Below, piece by piece: positions 25,959-34,496 of a stretch of 64,000 nt of DNA; the stretch's first letter is position 1; the number at the start of each line of letters is the position of its first letter. The position numbers and the translations under genes are program-made. The stretch covers positions 62,001-126,000 of the forward strand of contig CAZAJG010000001.1 of the NCBI GenBank assembly GCA_964485405.1, read 5' to 3'. Origin of the DNA: CAKZNE01 sp964485405. Lineage in GTDB: Bacteria > Bacteroidota > Bacteroidia > Flavobacteriales > Schleiferiaceae. The notes under the pieces are model-generated. The model searched no databases. It was given only the letters and a program-made list of their open reading frames with translations, and was not told the origin of the DNA.

Positions 25959-27491
25959 TTGAAGACTCTATTAAAAATATTACTATTTTGTTTCTTTTTC
26001 TCGCATACCGTTAATGCTCAATTTAGCATTATTCAACCCTCACTTGCAGGTTCTCCAGATCCTTCTATTCTATATTCGAATAATGGATACATAGTTGCTA
26101 ACGAATACATACTTAACAGGAAAGAACTACAAATTGCAAGATTAGATTTAATCGGAAACACTATACTGAAAAAATCATATTCAGATTCTTCCGTAGCGGT
26201 GATTTCATCCTGCAACAAGTGTCTTAAAAAAAAGGGTGATTTCATTTATTACGGTCATACCGGTTTTCTCAGGCAAGATTCCATTTATGTAGTATTTTCA
26301 AAATTTTCTCAAAATCTCGATACTGTATACACTAAAAAACTCATCTCTTTTGAAGGAGCTCTTCCAAAAATCTTAAATCTTAAGTTCGATTCAGACACCA
26401 CCTTTATTGCCAGTGGTTTCTTGTATAGAAATACAGGTACTCGAAGCAAGTATGATTTATGGGTAGCTAGGTTCGATACTTCCTTTCAAGAATTATGGCA
26501 ACAACGTATTCCTGACCAAAGGCCAGGCTTAAACTTTGGCTATTATGGTGAGGGCATCAGTTTTGATAGCTACAGTTATGTATTAATAAGTGGGAAGGGA
26601 ATTGGATCGGACAATGCTACAAGCACATATGATCATTATTCTTTTGCAGCCAGATTTAATTTAAAAGACGGCCAACTAAAATGGATCAAAGAATTTACCG
26701 GCCCTGCGGGTAGCGAAAACTTGCTAACCCTAAATACCTCTGATGCAACATATCCATTTGCCCAAATGCAATATTTGGGGTTTTATCCCAATACAACAAC
26801 TCCTACAAGCACACGCTTAAGAACTGGTCTAATAGATACATCCGGAATTATTACTTGGGATACTCTTATTGGGCCTCAATCCAACGCCTATTTTTTTAAC
26901 GACTTCCAAACCTCTAAAGATGGTAATTACTATATATCCGGCTCTTTTAGAGTTTTACCTTCTTTTGATCTCTCCTATGGTTTTAAGTTTTCTCCGAGTG
27001 GAGACAGCTTATGGTTTAGAACTTACCACCATTTAGATTCTTCAGACTTATCTCGCGTTTGGGCCTTTCAGCCTACCAATGATTCCGGGTTTATCCATAT
27101 TGGATATTACCTAGATTGGGATAATGACCTGCATCCTGTTCGGCTTCAATATAGTTGGTTGTTAAAGACAGATCAATATGGTTGCCAAATACCGAACTGC
27201 CAATCCATAGGTATAAATGAATACTACGATAACAGTAGAATTGAAGCTTACCCTAACCCCGTTTCTGGTAAAAATATAACCTTATCCGGTTTGGCACCNN
27301 NNNNNNNNCCCTTTAACACCTATCGTATTGAAATATACAACGAACAAGGTGCTTTAATTCGTTCGCAGAAATTAAACCCAATCGCTTCACAAGCTCAGGT
27401 AAACATTGGTACAACAAATCCAGGTTTGTATATCCTTCAAATCCATTTCAAAGAGGTTCAATCAACACGACTCAAGATTATTGTGCAATAA
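25959..27491 (+). CDS. T9SS cargo protein of unknown function
   Basis: About 510 codons with the N run at 27299-27308 inside. TTG start giving (M)KTLLKILLFCFFFSHTVNAQ, a signal peptide. The body is a beta-rich protein with repeated GDSLWFRTYHH-type strands, like the beta-propeller or delta-60-repeat cargo proteins of this phylum. It ends in a type A sorting domain (AYPNPVSGKNITLSGLA, then RIEIYNEQGALIRSQ and LYILQIHF). The frame is continuous whether the 10 Ns are kept as in-frame unknowns or removed with a 2-base overlap. I cannot assign a function. Confidence 0.75.
   Translation: MKTLLKILLFCFFFSHTVNAQFSIIQPSLAGSPDPSILYSNNGYIVANEYILNRKELQIARLDLIGNTILKKSYSDSSVAVISSCNKCLKKKGDFIYYGHTGFLRQDSIYVVFSKFSQNLDTVYTKKLISFEGALPKILNLKFDSDTTFIASGFLYRNTGTRSKYDLWVARFDTSFQELWQQRIPDQRPGLNFGYYGEGISFDSYSYVLISGKGIGSDNATSTYDHYSFAARFNLKDGQLKWIKEFTGPAGSENLLTLNTSDATYPFAQMQYLGFYPNTTTPTSTRLRTGLIDTSGIITWDTLIGPQSNAYFFNDFQTSKDGNYYISGSFRVLPSFDLSYGFKFSPSGDSLWFRTYHHLDSSDLSRVWAFQPTNDSGFIHIGYYLDWDNDLHPVRLQYSWLLKTDQYGCQIPNCQSIGINEYYDNSRIEAYPNPVSGKNITLSGLAXXXXPFNTYRIEIYNEQGALIRSQKLNPIASQAQVNIGTTNPGLYILQIHFKEVQSTRLKIIVQ
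27299..27308. other. Assembly gap (10 N) in the T9SS cargo gene
   Basis: Ten Ns between GGCACC and CCCTTTAAC. A two-base CC overlap would give GLAPFNTYR in frame, so the gap may be artificial, but two bases are weak support. Confidence 0.6.
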
Positions 27492-27523
27492 AGAGCTTTA
27501 ATCCTTCAAGAAAGAATACCGAT

Positions 27524-27730
27524 CTACTCCTCATAAAGAATGTCCATCGCTCTAAAAGAGTCTGTTAAATTTACTTGGAGTTTCACTTTAGCAAAAGAAA
27601 AAGCTGCAAGCATATTGTTGATATTTTCATTCTGAAGATAGGTTCGAATGCCTTCCGATTCTAATCTCGACTTTAAGATGTAGGCATCGTTTACATTATC
27701 AAACTCCGCTATGGTAACGAGTTCTGCCAT
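27524..27730 (-). CDS. DUF2007 domain protein
   Basis: 68 residues (MAELVTIAEFDNVNDAYILK...FRAMDILYEE), the usual length and pattern of the small DUF2007 family, a PII-like fold of unknown role. It overlaps the end of gldD by 22 bases on the same strand, so translation is coupled. Confidence 0.82.
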   Translation of the reverse strand: MAELVTIAEFDNVNDAYILKSRLESEGIRTYLQNENINNMLAAFSFAKVKLQVNLTDSFRAMDILYEE

Positions 27731-28287
27731 TCTAGCGTTTCAATTAAATGAATGGTTTCCTCAAGCATAAAGTCATTAACAGGCTTTAATGAGTCTGGAT
27801 TAGGAGCCGAATAGAAGTACAAAACTCCTCTTAAAAAGTGATTGGCGCTATCCGTTACAAAAAACTGTGTACTTGTAGCCGCCTCCCCTTTTAATTGATA
27901 CAGAACCCCATGAACATCCTGATTTGGATTGGAGTACACAATCTCTTCAATTCCATCCGCTCTAGAAGTATGCTCGTAGGCCAAATTACGACCCTCCTCT
28001 AAGAGATATTCTAAATTCTCTTCATCTACCGCCAAATACGTTAACTGCAATCTCCCTTTTATACTCTTGTAGTATACATCTCCCCAGTTTTTCTTCTTCT
28101 CTATCCAGTCAGCTGAAGTGTTAATCTCAAAATTATAAGGCTTACCGGCATCCAACATTTTGTATTCCTGCTCCGGCACACTCAAGCGAAAGTATCCTCT
28201 TGGTTTAGGGCTGTATGAATCATCTGCACAGCCAAAGAATACCATCAGAATAAAAACGCTAAATCTCTTCCACACCTTCTTCCTCAT
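27709..28287 (-). CDS. gldD: Gliding motility lipoprotein GldD
   Basis: 192 residues with lipobox FFGC (Cys20) and the GldD core PKPRGYFRLSVPEQEY, then FEINTSADWIEKKKNWGDVYYK and HGVLYQLKGEAATSTQFFVTD. GldD is needed for gliding or T9SS function in Flavobacterium. It overlaps gldE upstream by 29 bases and DUF2007 downstream. Together with sorting-domain cargo elsewhere in the window it supports a T9SS in this organism. Confidence 0.92.
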   Translation of the reverse strand: MRKKVWKRFSVFILMVFFGCADDSYSPKPRGYFRLSVPEQEYKMLDAGKPYNFEINTSADWIEKKKNWGDVYYKSIKGRLQLTYLAVDEENLEYLLEEGRNLAYEHTSRADGIEEIVYSNPNQDVHGVLYQLKGEAATSTQFFVTDSANHFLRGVLYFYSAPNPDSLKPVNDFMLEETIHLIETLEWQNSLP

Positions 28288-29593
28288 TTATAGTAACCTT
28301 TATTCGATTAATCCTTCTTTCCTCTAGGCCCTCAACTTTAAAAACGTAGTGATTAAAAAGTATCTCTTCATTTTTTTCTGGAAACTTTCCAGCTATTTCC
28401 AACACAAAACCAGCCAAAGTATCGGCCTCTCCCATTGCTTCTTCGAAAGGTTCTTGGTTTTCAATTTTTAAAACTTTGTAAAAGTCTGTAAGGTGAATTT
28501 TACCTTCAAAAACATAGTTTCTATCATCCAGTTTTGAATAAACAAGTTCTTCATCATCAAACTCATCACTAATCTCTCCTACAATTTCTTCAATAACATC
28601 TTCAAGCGTAATGATTCCCGATGTACCTCCAAACTCATCCACTACTATAGCCAAATGCACCTTTTTCTCTTGAAACTCTTTTAATAGATCATCAATTTTC
28701 TTGTTTTCAGGAACGAAGAAGGGCTCTCGGATCAATTCGGTCCAAACAAACCGTTCATCCTCATCAATAAAAGGAATAAGATCTTTGATGTATAAAACAC
28801 CTTTTACCTGGTCAAAATTTTCATGATACACAGGTATTCTAGAATAGCCAGATGACAAAATATTCTCCATCACCTTTGCATAATCCCATTCAATATCCAC
28901 ACACGTAACATCCATACGAGGCTTCATGATCTGTTTCACATTGGTATTACCAAACTTTACAATTCCCTTTAGGATTTTCTGTTCATTATCAATGGAACCA
29001 TCATCCGTAAGCTCCAAAGCTTGAGTAAGGTCATCAACCGACAAGTTTTCTGAGTTTGTTCGCAGCCTTTTCTCAATTAGTCTTGTAGATTTTACCAAAA
29101 ACCAGCTAAATGGAGTGCATATACTACGCATAAAAATCATAGGCTGGCTAATAGATGACGCAAAGGAAACTGACATTCGGTTAGCATATACTTTTGGTAA
29201 AACTTCCCCAAACATTAAAATGAGAAAAGTGATGACCACTACTTGAACCACAAAGCCTAAAACAGGATTGGATTCAAAATCGAAAAAGCCCGTAGTTAAG
29301 AAACTGGAAAGAATAACAATCCCAACATTTATGAAATTGTTTACAATTAGAATAGTCGCCAACAGTGTTTTAGGCCGATCTAAAAGATTTACCAAGTTAT
29401 CATAAGAAGGTTTATTCTTCTGTTTTATGTCATCTAAATCTTGCGGCTTAATAGAAAAGAAAGCCACCTCTGAACCGCTTATGATAGCCGATCCTAATAA
29501 GAGAGCCAATAAAATGAGTAGCGGTATAACTAATGACGGGTCAAAAGGCTTAACGATACTTAGAAATAAATAACTGGCGGGGTCAGGGTCCAA
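28259..29593 (-). CDS. gldE: Gliding motility-associated protein GldE (CNNM/CorC family)
   Basis: 444 residues: an N-terminal DUF21/CNNM membrane domain (about 25-190, four hydrophobic segments), a tandem CBS pair (about 210-330, including IMKPRMDVTCVDIEW and VVDEFGGTSGIITLEDVIEEI), and a C-terminal CorC/HlyC domain. The order mutY-ssb-gldE-gldD is typical of Flavobacteriia. The start is a TTG codon at 29591-29593, giving (M)DPDPASYLFLS. GldE supports GldD function; an ion-transport role is only suggested by family. Confidence 0.9.
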   Translation of the reverse strand: MDPDPASYLFLSIVKPFDPSLVIPLLILLALLLGSAIISGSEVAFFSIKPQDLDDIKQKNKPSYDNLVNLLDRPKTLLATILIVNNFINVGIVILSSFLTTGFFDFESNPVLGFVVQVVVITFLILMFGEVLPKVYANRMSVSFASSISQPMIFMRSICTPFSWFLVKSTRLIEKRLRTNSENLSVDDLTQALELTDDGSIDNEQKILKGIVKFGNTNVKQIMKPRMDVTCVDIEWDYAKVMENILSSGYSRIPVYHENFDQVKGVLYIKDLIPFIDEDERFVWTELIREPFFVPENKKIDDLLKEFQEKKVHLAIVVDEFGGTSGIITLEDVIEEIVGEISDEFDDEELVYSKLDDRNYVFEGKIHLTDFYKVLKIENQEPFEEAMGEADTLAGFVLEIAGKFPEKNEEILFNHYVFKVEGLEERRINRIKVTINEEEGVEEI

Positions 29594-29614
29594 ACTAGTA
29601 GAGATTAGTTAAAC

Positions 29615-30040
29615 TTAAAAGGGCAGATCATCTTCATCCGCTCCCTTAGATATATCCACCGATTGTGATGGTGTATCTCCGGAGCTTCCCGATCCTTCCT
29701 CTTTTTTACCACTGAGCATAGTCATATTATCCACTTGAATTTCCGTAGCGTACTTACGCTCACCTCTGTCATCATCCCAGGATCTCGTTTTTATCTTTCC
29801 TTCAACAAAAATTTTATCTCCTTTATGCAAGTACTTTTCCGCCACTTCAGCAAGACCTCTTCTCAATACTACTGTATGCCACTCGGTTTGAGTAACTCTT
29901 TCGTTGGTTTGTTTGTTGGTATACGTTTCAGAAGTAGCAATAGGAAAGCGAGCGAGTGAGTTTCCTCCTTCAAAAGTTCTAATCTCCGGGTCCTTACCCA
30001 GGTTTCCTATTAACATTACTTTATTCAGTGATCCGGCCAT
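29615..30040 (-). CDS. ssb: Single-stranded DNA-binding protein
   Basis: 141 residues: an OB fold at the N-terminus (MAGSLNKVMLIGNLGKDPEI), a disordered Gly/Ser-rich linker, and the acidic protein-interaction tip DEDDLPF. Its own promoter lies directly upstream with a full -33 and -7. Confidence 0.95.
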   Translation of the reverse strand: MAGSLNKVMLIGNLGKDPEIRTFEGGNSLARFPIATSETYTNKQTNERVTQTEWHTVVLRRGLAEVAEKYLHKGDKIFVEGKIKTRSWDDDRGERKYATEIQVDNMTMLSGKKEEGSGSSGDTPSQSVDISKGADEDDLPF

Positions 30041-30059
30041 TTAAAGCTTTGGTTTCTAA

Positions 30060-30090
30060 CAAATTTAACAAATTTGCCTTTTCAGACAAA
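30060..30090 (-). promoter_or_regulatory. Promoter for ssb with -33 and -7 boxes
   Basis: On the minus strand TTTG (30087-30090), a 19-base spacer, then TAAATTTG (30060-30067). This matches the Bacteroidota consensus at both elements. The leader is about 15 bases. Confidence 0.7.
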
Positions 30091-31155
30091 CGGCAAAGTT
30101 AGCTGATTTCGATCAAGAAAAGCCCTTAATGGTTTAGGAAAAGCAAGATCCTTTAAGTCGGAGAGTAAACGCCATTCATAATCGGGTTTTAGCAGCGCCA
30201 TATCCCCACTTACTTTCACTTCAAACAAGCGAATATGAATACGTTGATGGCTGAGAATGTGAGGCTTTAAATCATGATAACGTTCCACAACAATTTTAAA
30301 ATCCTTCTCTTTTGCTGTAAAAAAAGAGTCGATCATACTTGGTGTTTCAAGTAAACTAACTGATTCAATCAATGGAAATTGAAACAACTTGAGCCAAATA
30401 TCCTTTATCTCGCGCCTTTCAATCGCTACTTTTCCGTCATTATTTACGAGCAAATAGTTGAAGTACCTATCTTTTTTTGAGTTTCCTTTTTCCTTTTTTG
30501 GCAACTCCTCAACTCTAGATTCCATTTTGGCTACACACGCAGAGGCTAATGGACAAACTTCACAATTGGGAGATTTAGGTGTGCATTGTATGGCTCCAAA
30601 CTCCATAATGGCTTGATTGTAATCTGCAGGCTTACTCGCATCAAGCATGTCTTTAGCTAAATGTCCAAACTCTTTTTTCCCTTGGGTTGAGTTAATAGCC
30701 GTTTCAATACCGAAAAACCGACTAAGTACTCGGAATACGTTTCCATCTAAAACCGCTCTAGTCTCCCCAAAAGAAAAAGAGGAGATAGCAGAAGCTGTAT
30801 AATCTCCAACTCCTTTTAGTTTGATGATTTCTGTGTAGGTATTCGGAAACTCACCATTTAGTACGTATTGAATATGCTGTGCAGCAGCTTGCATATTTCT
30901 TGCCCTACTATAATAACCTAAACCTTCCCAATGCTTCATCACTTTATCTTCCTCGGCATCAGCTAATTGTTTTACAGTAGGGTAGTTTTTTATAAATTTT
31001 TCATAATACGGCAGCCCTTGACTTACCCGTGTTTGTTGAAGAATAATCTCCGACAACCAAATCCTGTAAGGGTCGTTGGTTTTTCGCCAAGGTAAATCCC
31101 TCTTATGCTCATAATACCACTCCAACAAGCAGCCCTGAAACTCTTTTTTTCTCAA
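30082..31155 (-). CDS. mutY: A/G-specific adenine glycosylase
   Basis: Removes adenine mispaired with 8-oxoguanine. 357 residues: catalytic Glu in SEIILQQTRV, helix-hairpin-helix LKGVGDYTASAISSF, 4Fe-4S cluster cysteines in CTPKSPNCEVCPLASAC, and a C-terminal NUDIX-like domain that recognises 8-oxoG. The start is TTG 31153-31155, giving (M)RKKEFQGCLLEWYYEHK. It is divergent from HU. Confidence 0.93.
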   Translation of the reverse strand: MRKKEFQGCLLEWYYEHKRDLPWRKTNDPYRIWLSEIILQQTRVSQGLPYYEKFIKNYPTVKQLADAEEDKVMKHWEGLGYYSRARNMQAAAQHIQYVLNGEFPNTYTEIIKLKGVGDYTASAISSFSFGETRAVLDGNVFRVLSRFFGIETAINSTQGKKEFGHLAKDMLDASKPADYNQAIMEFGAIQCTPKSPNCEVCPLASACVAKMESRVEELPKKEKGNSKKDRYFNYLLVNNDGKVAIERREIKDIWLKLFQFPLIESVSLLETPSMIDSFFTAKEKDFKIVVERYHDLKPHILSHQRIHIRLFEVKVSGDMALLKPDYEWRLLSDLKDLAFPKPLRAFLDRNQLTLPFV

Positions 31156-31227
31156 AATATTTGTATTTGAAGCATTTAGAAGCGAAAAAATTGATTCTTA
31201 AGCTTTCTCTTTAAAGGAAATTCCCCT

Positions 31228-31235
31228 TATATTTG
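31228..31235 (+). promoter_or_regulatory. Promoter -7 box for the HU gene
   Basis: TATATTTG, an exact TAnnTTTG match, with a one-mismatch -33 (TTTC, 31204-31207) 20 bases upstream. The leader is about 40 bases. Confidence 0.65.
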
Positions 31236-31279
31236 CACCCCTCAAAATTACAGAGTTTAACTTTTAATTAATATATAAA

Positions 31280-31570
31280 ATGACTAAAGCTGATATCGTA
31301 ACCAGAATCTCCGATAAAACTGGTATGGAAAAAGCTGACGTACAGGCTACTGTTGAAGCATTCATGAAAGAAGTGAGAAACTCCTTGGAGTCTGGCGACA
31401 ATGTGTACCTAAGAGGTTTTGGTAGCTTTATTATCAAGAGGAGAGCGGAAAAAACGGGAAGAAACATTTCCAAGAATACCACTATCATCATTCCAGCTCA
31501 TAACATTCCTTCTTTTAAGCCGGCAAAAACTTTTGTAGACGCAGTAAAGAAAAAAGTAAAAGCTAAATAA
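31280..31570 (+). CDS. hup: HU-family DNA-binding protein
   Basis: 96 residues, nucleoid protein that bends DNA. MTKADIVTRISDKTGMEKADV and the arm region GSFIIKRRAEKTGRNISKNTTIIIPA are typical. IHF and HU cannot be separated by eye, but the flavobacterial context is HU. The C-terminal VKKKVKAK is a short basic tail. Confidence 0.93.
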   Translation: MTKADIVTRISDKTGMEKADVQATVEAFMKEVRNSLESGDNVYLRGFGSFIIKRRAEKTGRNISKNTTIIIPAHNIPSFKPAKTFVDAVKKKVKAK

Positions 31571-31578
31571 TAGCAATC

Positions 31579-32079
31579 TTGAAAAAAGGACCCATCATAT
31601 TAGTTGTTCTAGGATTAGGCTTATTAGCCCTTCTCTATTTTGCTCCAGTAACTCCTTCTTCAGGAGGTGTGCAAGAGGAAGAAACTAGTGTGGAAGGCGA
31701 AACGGAGCAAGCTGAATTAACTCCGGATCAAAGAGTAGATGATGCTATACAAAAATTGGAATCTGGTGAAGTACCACCTATGCAGTCTATCCTAAAGATT
31801 AGGGCAGTTGCAGAGGAATTTCCAGACAATGTGAAGGCAAATTTCACTTTGGGTCTCATGTCTATTCAAACTGGGCAGTTTGAAAAAGCAGTGAATCGCT
31901 TTAAAAGCGTGCTGAGAGTCCAACCTAACAATACGGATGCTATGCAATTTATGGCTAGTTCGCAGCTCCGGTTAGGAGATACCATTTCAGCAAAAGAAAA
32001 CTACTCTATGGCTCTTTCTCTTGTAAAAGATTCAGCCCAAAGAGCTACTATTCAGACAGAATTAAATAATATTAACTAG
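31579..32079 (+). CDS. Membrane-anchored TPR protein
   Basis: 166 residues from a TTG start, giving (M)KKGPIILVVLGLGLLALLYFAPV, a membrane anchor, then an acidic linker and two to three TPR units (NVKANFTLGLMSIQTGQFEK, NNTDAMQFMASSQLRLGD). It starts 8 bases after HU, so it is probably co-transcribed. Role unknown. Confidence 0.8.
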   Translation: MKKGPIILVVLGLGLLALLYFAPVTPSSGGVQEEETSVEGETEQAELTPDQRVDDAIQKLESGEVPPMQSILKIRAVAEEFPDNVKANFTLGLMSIQTGQFEKAVNRFKSVLRVQPNNTDAMQFMASSQLRLGDTISAKENYSMALSLVKDSAQRATIQTELNNIN

Positions 32080-32095
32080 AAATTTTTGTAAGGTT

Positions 32096-32185
32096 ATGCC
32101 AAGCGGAAAGAAAAGAAAAAGACATAAGATGGCTACTCATAAGCGTAAAAAGCGCTTAAGAAAAAACCGTCATAAGAAGAAGTAA
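32096..32185 (+). CDS. Small AURKAIP1/COX24-domain ribosomal protein (29 residues)
   Basis: A very short frame starting MPSGKKRKRHKMATHKRKKR and ending in LRKNRHKKK before TAA. It is almost all Lys, Arg and His. This matches the AURKAIP1/COX24 (mS38-like) domain that Bacteroidota encode as a free mini-protein and that is related to a mitochondrial small-subunit protein. Upstream there is an AATTTTTG box (one mismatch) and AAGG close to the ATG. It lies between the TPR gene and RNase G, before a terminator. Confidence 0.82.
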   Translation: MPSGKKRKRHKMATHKRKKRLRKNRHKKK

Positions 32186-32207
32186 TGTCTTCTTACATTT
32201 TATTTTA

Positions 32208-32246
32208 ACCAAAAGCAGCACCTTACATAGGTGCTTTTGGTGTTTT
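32208..32246 (+). terminator. Terminator after the COX24-like gene
   Basis: CCAAAAGCAGCACCT pairs with AGGTGCTTTTGG with a 3-base bulge and a TACAT loop, followed by TGTTTT. It separates the mini-gene from RNase G. Confidence 0.7.
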
Positions 32247-32309
32247 AATTTATTAATGCTCCATCTAGTTCTTGTTGAATTAGATAAAGGATGCTAAAAA
32301 CCATAAAAG

Positions 32310-33854
32310 GTGAGTACAGAATTAATTATAAGTTCTCGTACTGCCAGTGATGTAGCGATAGCGCTACTTAAGGAAGGTAAACTTACTGAGCTTCATTATG
32401 ATAATTCGGACGAATTTGCTGTAGGGGATATATATCTCGGCAGAATTAAAAAAGTAGTACCCGGACTTAATGCAGCTTTTGTAGATGTAGGATATGAAAA
32501 AGATGCCTTTTTGCATTATCATGACTTAGGTCCACAAATAAAATCTTTAAGCAAGTTTACCAAACGCACGCTCACGGGTAAGCAACGTTGGTCTTTGACT
32601 GATTTTGAAAACGAGCCCGATATTGATAAAAACGGCAGTATTGACAAAGTTATTAAGACGGGACAAACCGTCTTGGTTCAGATCGCTAAGGAGCCTATTT
32701 CAACAAAAGGCCCTAGAATTACATCTGAACTCTCTCTAGCAGGTAGATTTATTGTACTTGTTCCTTTCAGCAACCGCATAAGCGTTAGCTCCAAGTTACG
32801 AGACAAAGAAGAAAAAGACCGCCTTAGAAGACTCCTGAAAAGTATTTGCCCCAAAGGCTTTGGGGTTATTGTAAGAACAGCAGCACAAGATTGCTCCGTA
32901 GCAGAACTTGATGCAGATCTTCAAGCATTAGTTGAAAAGTGGAAAACACTCCATCGACAAATGCAAAGATTAAAGGCCCCAGCTCGAGCCTTAATTGAAT
33001 TAAACAGAGTTTCCGCTCTACTTAGAGACATCCTAAATGACTCTTTCAACAGTATAATTACAGACGATAAAGAGCTTTCCGAAGAATTGAAAGACTATTT
33101 AAAGTCTATTGAGCCCGGAAAAGAGAACATGGTGAAGCTCTATGATGGTCGTGTGCCTGTATTCGAACACCATGGTTTGGAAAGACAAATCAAAGGCTCC
33201 TTTGGAAGGTCGGTTTCAATGGGCAAAGGCGCTTATCTTATCATTGAGCATACGGAAGCTATGCACGTTATTGACGTAAATAGTGGTAACCGAACGAATA
33301 GCAATGAAAATCAGGAAGCTAATGCTCTTACCGTAAATCTTTCTGCTGCAGAAGAGATTGCCCGTCAGTTAAGGCTGCGCGATATGGGTGGAATTATAGT
33401 AGTCGATTTTATTGATCTTCACCGTTCTGAAAATCGCAAAAAGCTTTTTGAAAAGCTTAAAGATGTGATGAAATCAGATAGAGCTAAACATAAGATCTTA
33501 CCTCCAAGCAGATTCGGCCTTGTGGAAATAACGCGTCAGCGTGTTCGTCCTGAAATGAATATTCAAACACGGGAAGAAAACCCAGATGGCACAGGTGAAG
33601 TAGAAGCACCTATCCTGATTATCGATGAGATTGAAAATAAATTAGAACTCATTGCTGCTCAGGAAAAAGACAAGAATATTTTTCTACATGCACATCCTTT
33701 TATCGCAGCTTACCTCACAAAAGGCATTTTTAAGAGTGTTGTGAAAAAGTGGGCTAAAAAACATAAACGTAAAATAAAAGTAACCCCTAGAGATTCATTT
33801 AAGTTTCTAGAGTATCACTTTTACAATAGCAAAGACGAACTTTACGAGTTTTAG
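32310..33854 (+). CDS. rng: Ribonuclease E/G family protein
   Basis: 514 residues, GTG start at 32310. An S1-like domain at the N-terminus is followed by the catalytic DNase I-like domain with metal ligands in MHVIDVNSGN and GIIVVDFIDLHRSENRK. It is a G-type length, with no long C-terminal degradosome scaffold. It acts in 16S rRNA 5' maturation and mRNA turnover. It stands alone with a terminator behind. Confidence 0.93.
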   Translation: MSTELIISSRTASDVAIALLKEGKLTELHYDNSDEFAVGDIYLGRIKKVVPGLNAAFVDVGYEKDAFLHYHDLGPQIKSLSKFTKRTLTGKQRWSLTDFENEPDIDKNGSIDKVIKTGQTVLVQIAKEPISTKGPRITSELSLAGRFIVLVPFSNRISVSSKLRDKEEKDRLRRLLKSICPKGFGVIVRTAAQDCSVAELDADLQALVEKWKTLHRQMQRLKAPARALIELNRVSALLRDILNDSFNSIITDDKELSEELKDYLKSIEPGKENMVKLYDGRVPVFEHHGLERQIKGSFGRSVSMGKGAYLIIEHTEAMHVIDVNSGNRTNSNENQEANALTVNLSAAEEIARQLRLRDMGGIIVVDFIDLHRSENRKKLFEKLKDVMKSDRAKHKILPPSRFGLVEITRQRVRPEMNIQTREENPDGTGEVEAPILIIDEIENKLELIAAQEKDKNIFLHAHPFIAAYLTKGIFKSVVKKWAKKHKRKIKVTPRDSFKFLEYHFYNSKDELYEF

Positions 33855-33858
33855 TTAG

Positions 33859-33886
33859 AAGCCTCCTTAACCGGGGGCTTTTTTTA
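33859..33886 (+). terminator. Terminator after rng
   Basis: AAGCCTCC, loop TTAACC, GGGGGCTT and further Ts, an 8-bp stem with one G-T wobble. Confidence 0.8.
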
Positions 33887-33894
33887 TTTATATT

Positions 33895-34362
33895 TTAAAG
33901 AGAAAATTGCCTTAAAACCTCACCTGCACTCATTGCTACAGCATTGGACAGATTGAAGCTACGCACCTTACCCGGAAATGGGATATTAACGGTTTGTTCA
34001 GAAAATCTTTCAATTAAAACCTCTCCCAATCCCTTACTCTCTTTGCCAAATACAAGCCAATCGCCATTTTGAAAATCAATATCTAAATACGACCTATTCC
34101 CATGCGCACTGAAGAAAAAAACTCTTTCAGGATTTGTTACTTTCTCATACCAGCCATTAAAAGAGTCATAATATTGAACATTTAGATCTTTCCAATAATC
34201 TAACCCAGCTCTTTTAACCCGAGAATCGGTAATTTCAAAACCCATAGGGCCAACCAGGTGTAAATTGGCACATGCTGCTACACAAATCCGACCAATATTA
34301 CCAGTGTTATTCGGAATTTCCGGCTCAATCAATACAACGTTAAACTTTAATGTATTTGGCAT
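33895..34362 (-). CDS. trmL: tRNA (cytidine/uridine-34-2'-O)-methyltransferase TrmL
   Basis: 155 residues, SPOUT class (trefoil knot). VLIEPEIPNNTGNIGRICVA is the N-terminal signature, and VFGKESKGL and IPFPGKVRSFNLSNAVAM form the knot. Methylates the wobble ribose of tRNA-Leu isoacceptors. Convergent with rng; its own promoter is upstream. Confidence 0.91.
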   Translation of the reverse strand: MPNTLKFNVVLIEPEIPNNTGNIGRICVAACANLHLVGPMGFEITDSRVKRAGLDYWKDLNVQYYDSFNGWYEKVTNPERVFFFSAHGNRSYLDIDFQNGDWLVFGKESKGLGEVLIERFSEQTVNIPFPGKVRSFNLSNAVAMSAGEVLRQFSL

Positions 34363-34383
34363 CTTTTACTTTCTTAAGGTTGT

Positions 34384-34391
34384 CAAAATTA
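34384..34391 (-). promoter_or_regulatory. Promoter -7 box for trmL
   Basis: The plus strand reads CAAAATTA, so the minus strand is TAATTTTG, an exact TAnnTTTG match 21 bases before the ATG. Confidence 0.55.
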
Positions 34392-34496
34392 AACTTTCAT
34401 GGTGATTGTTTCTTCTTCAAATTATCCTTTTTACGATTAGTATGTTTTGCTTACTTTCGAGCCTCTTATAGATAAATAGATCACCTCCATAACATT

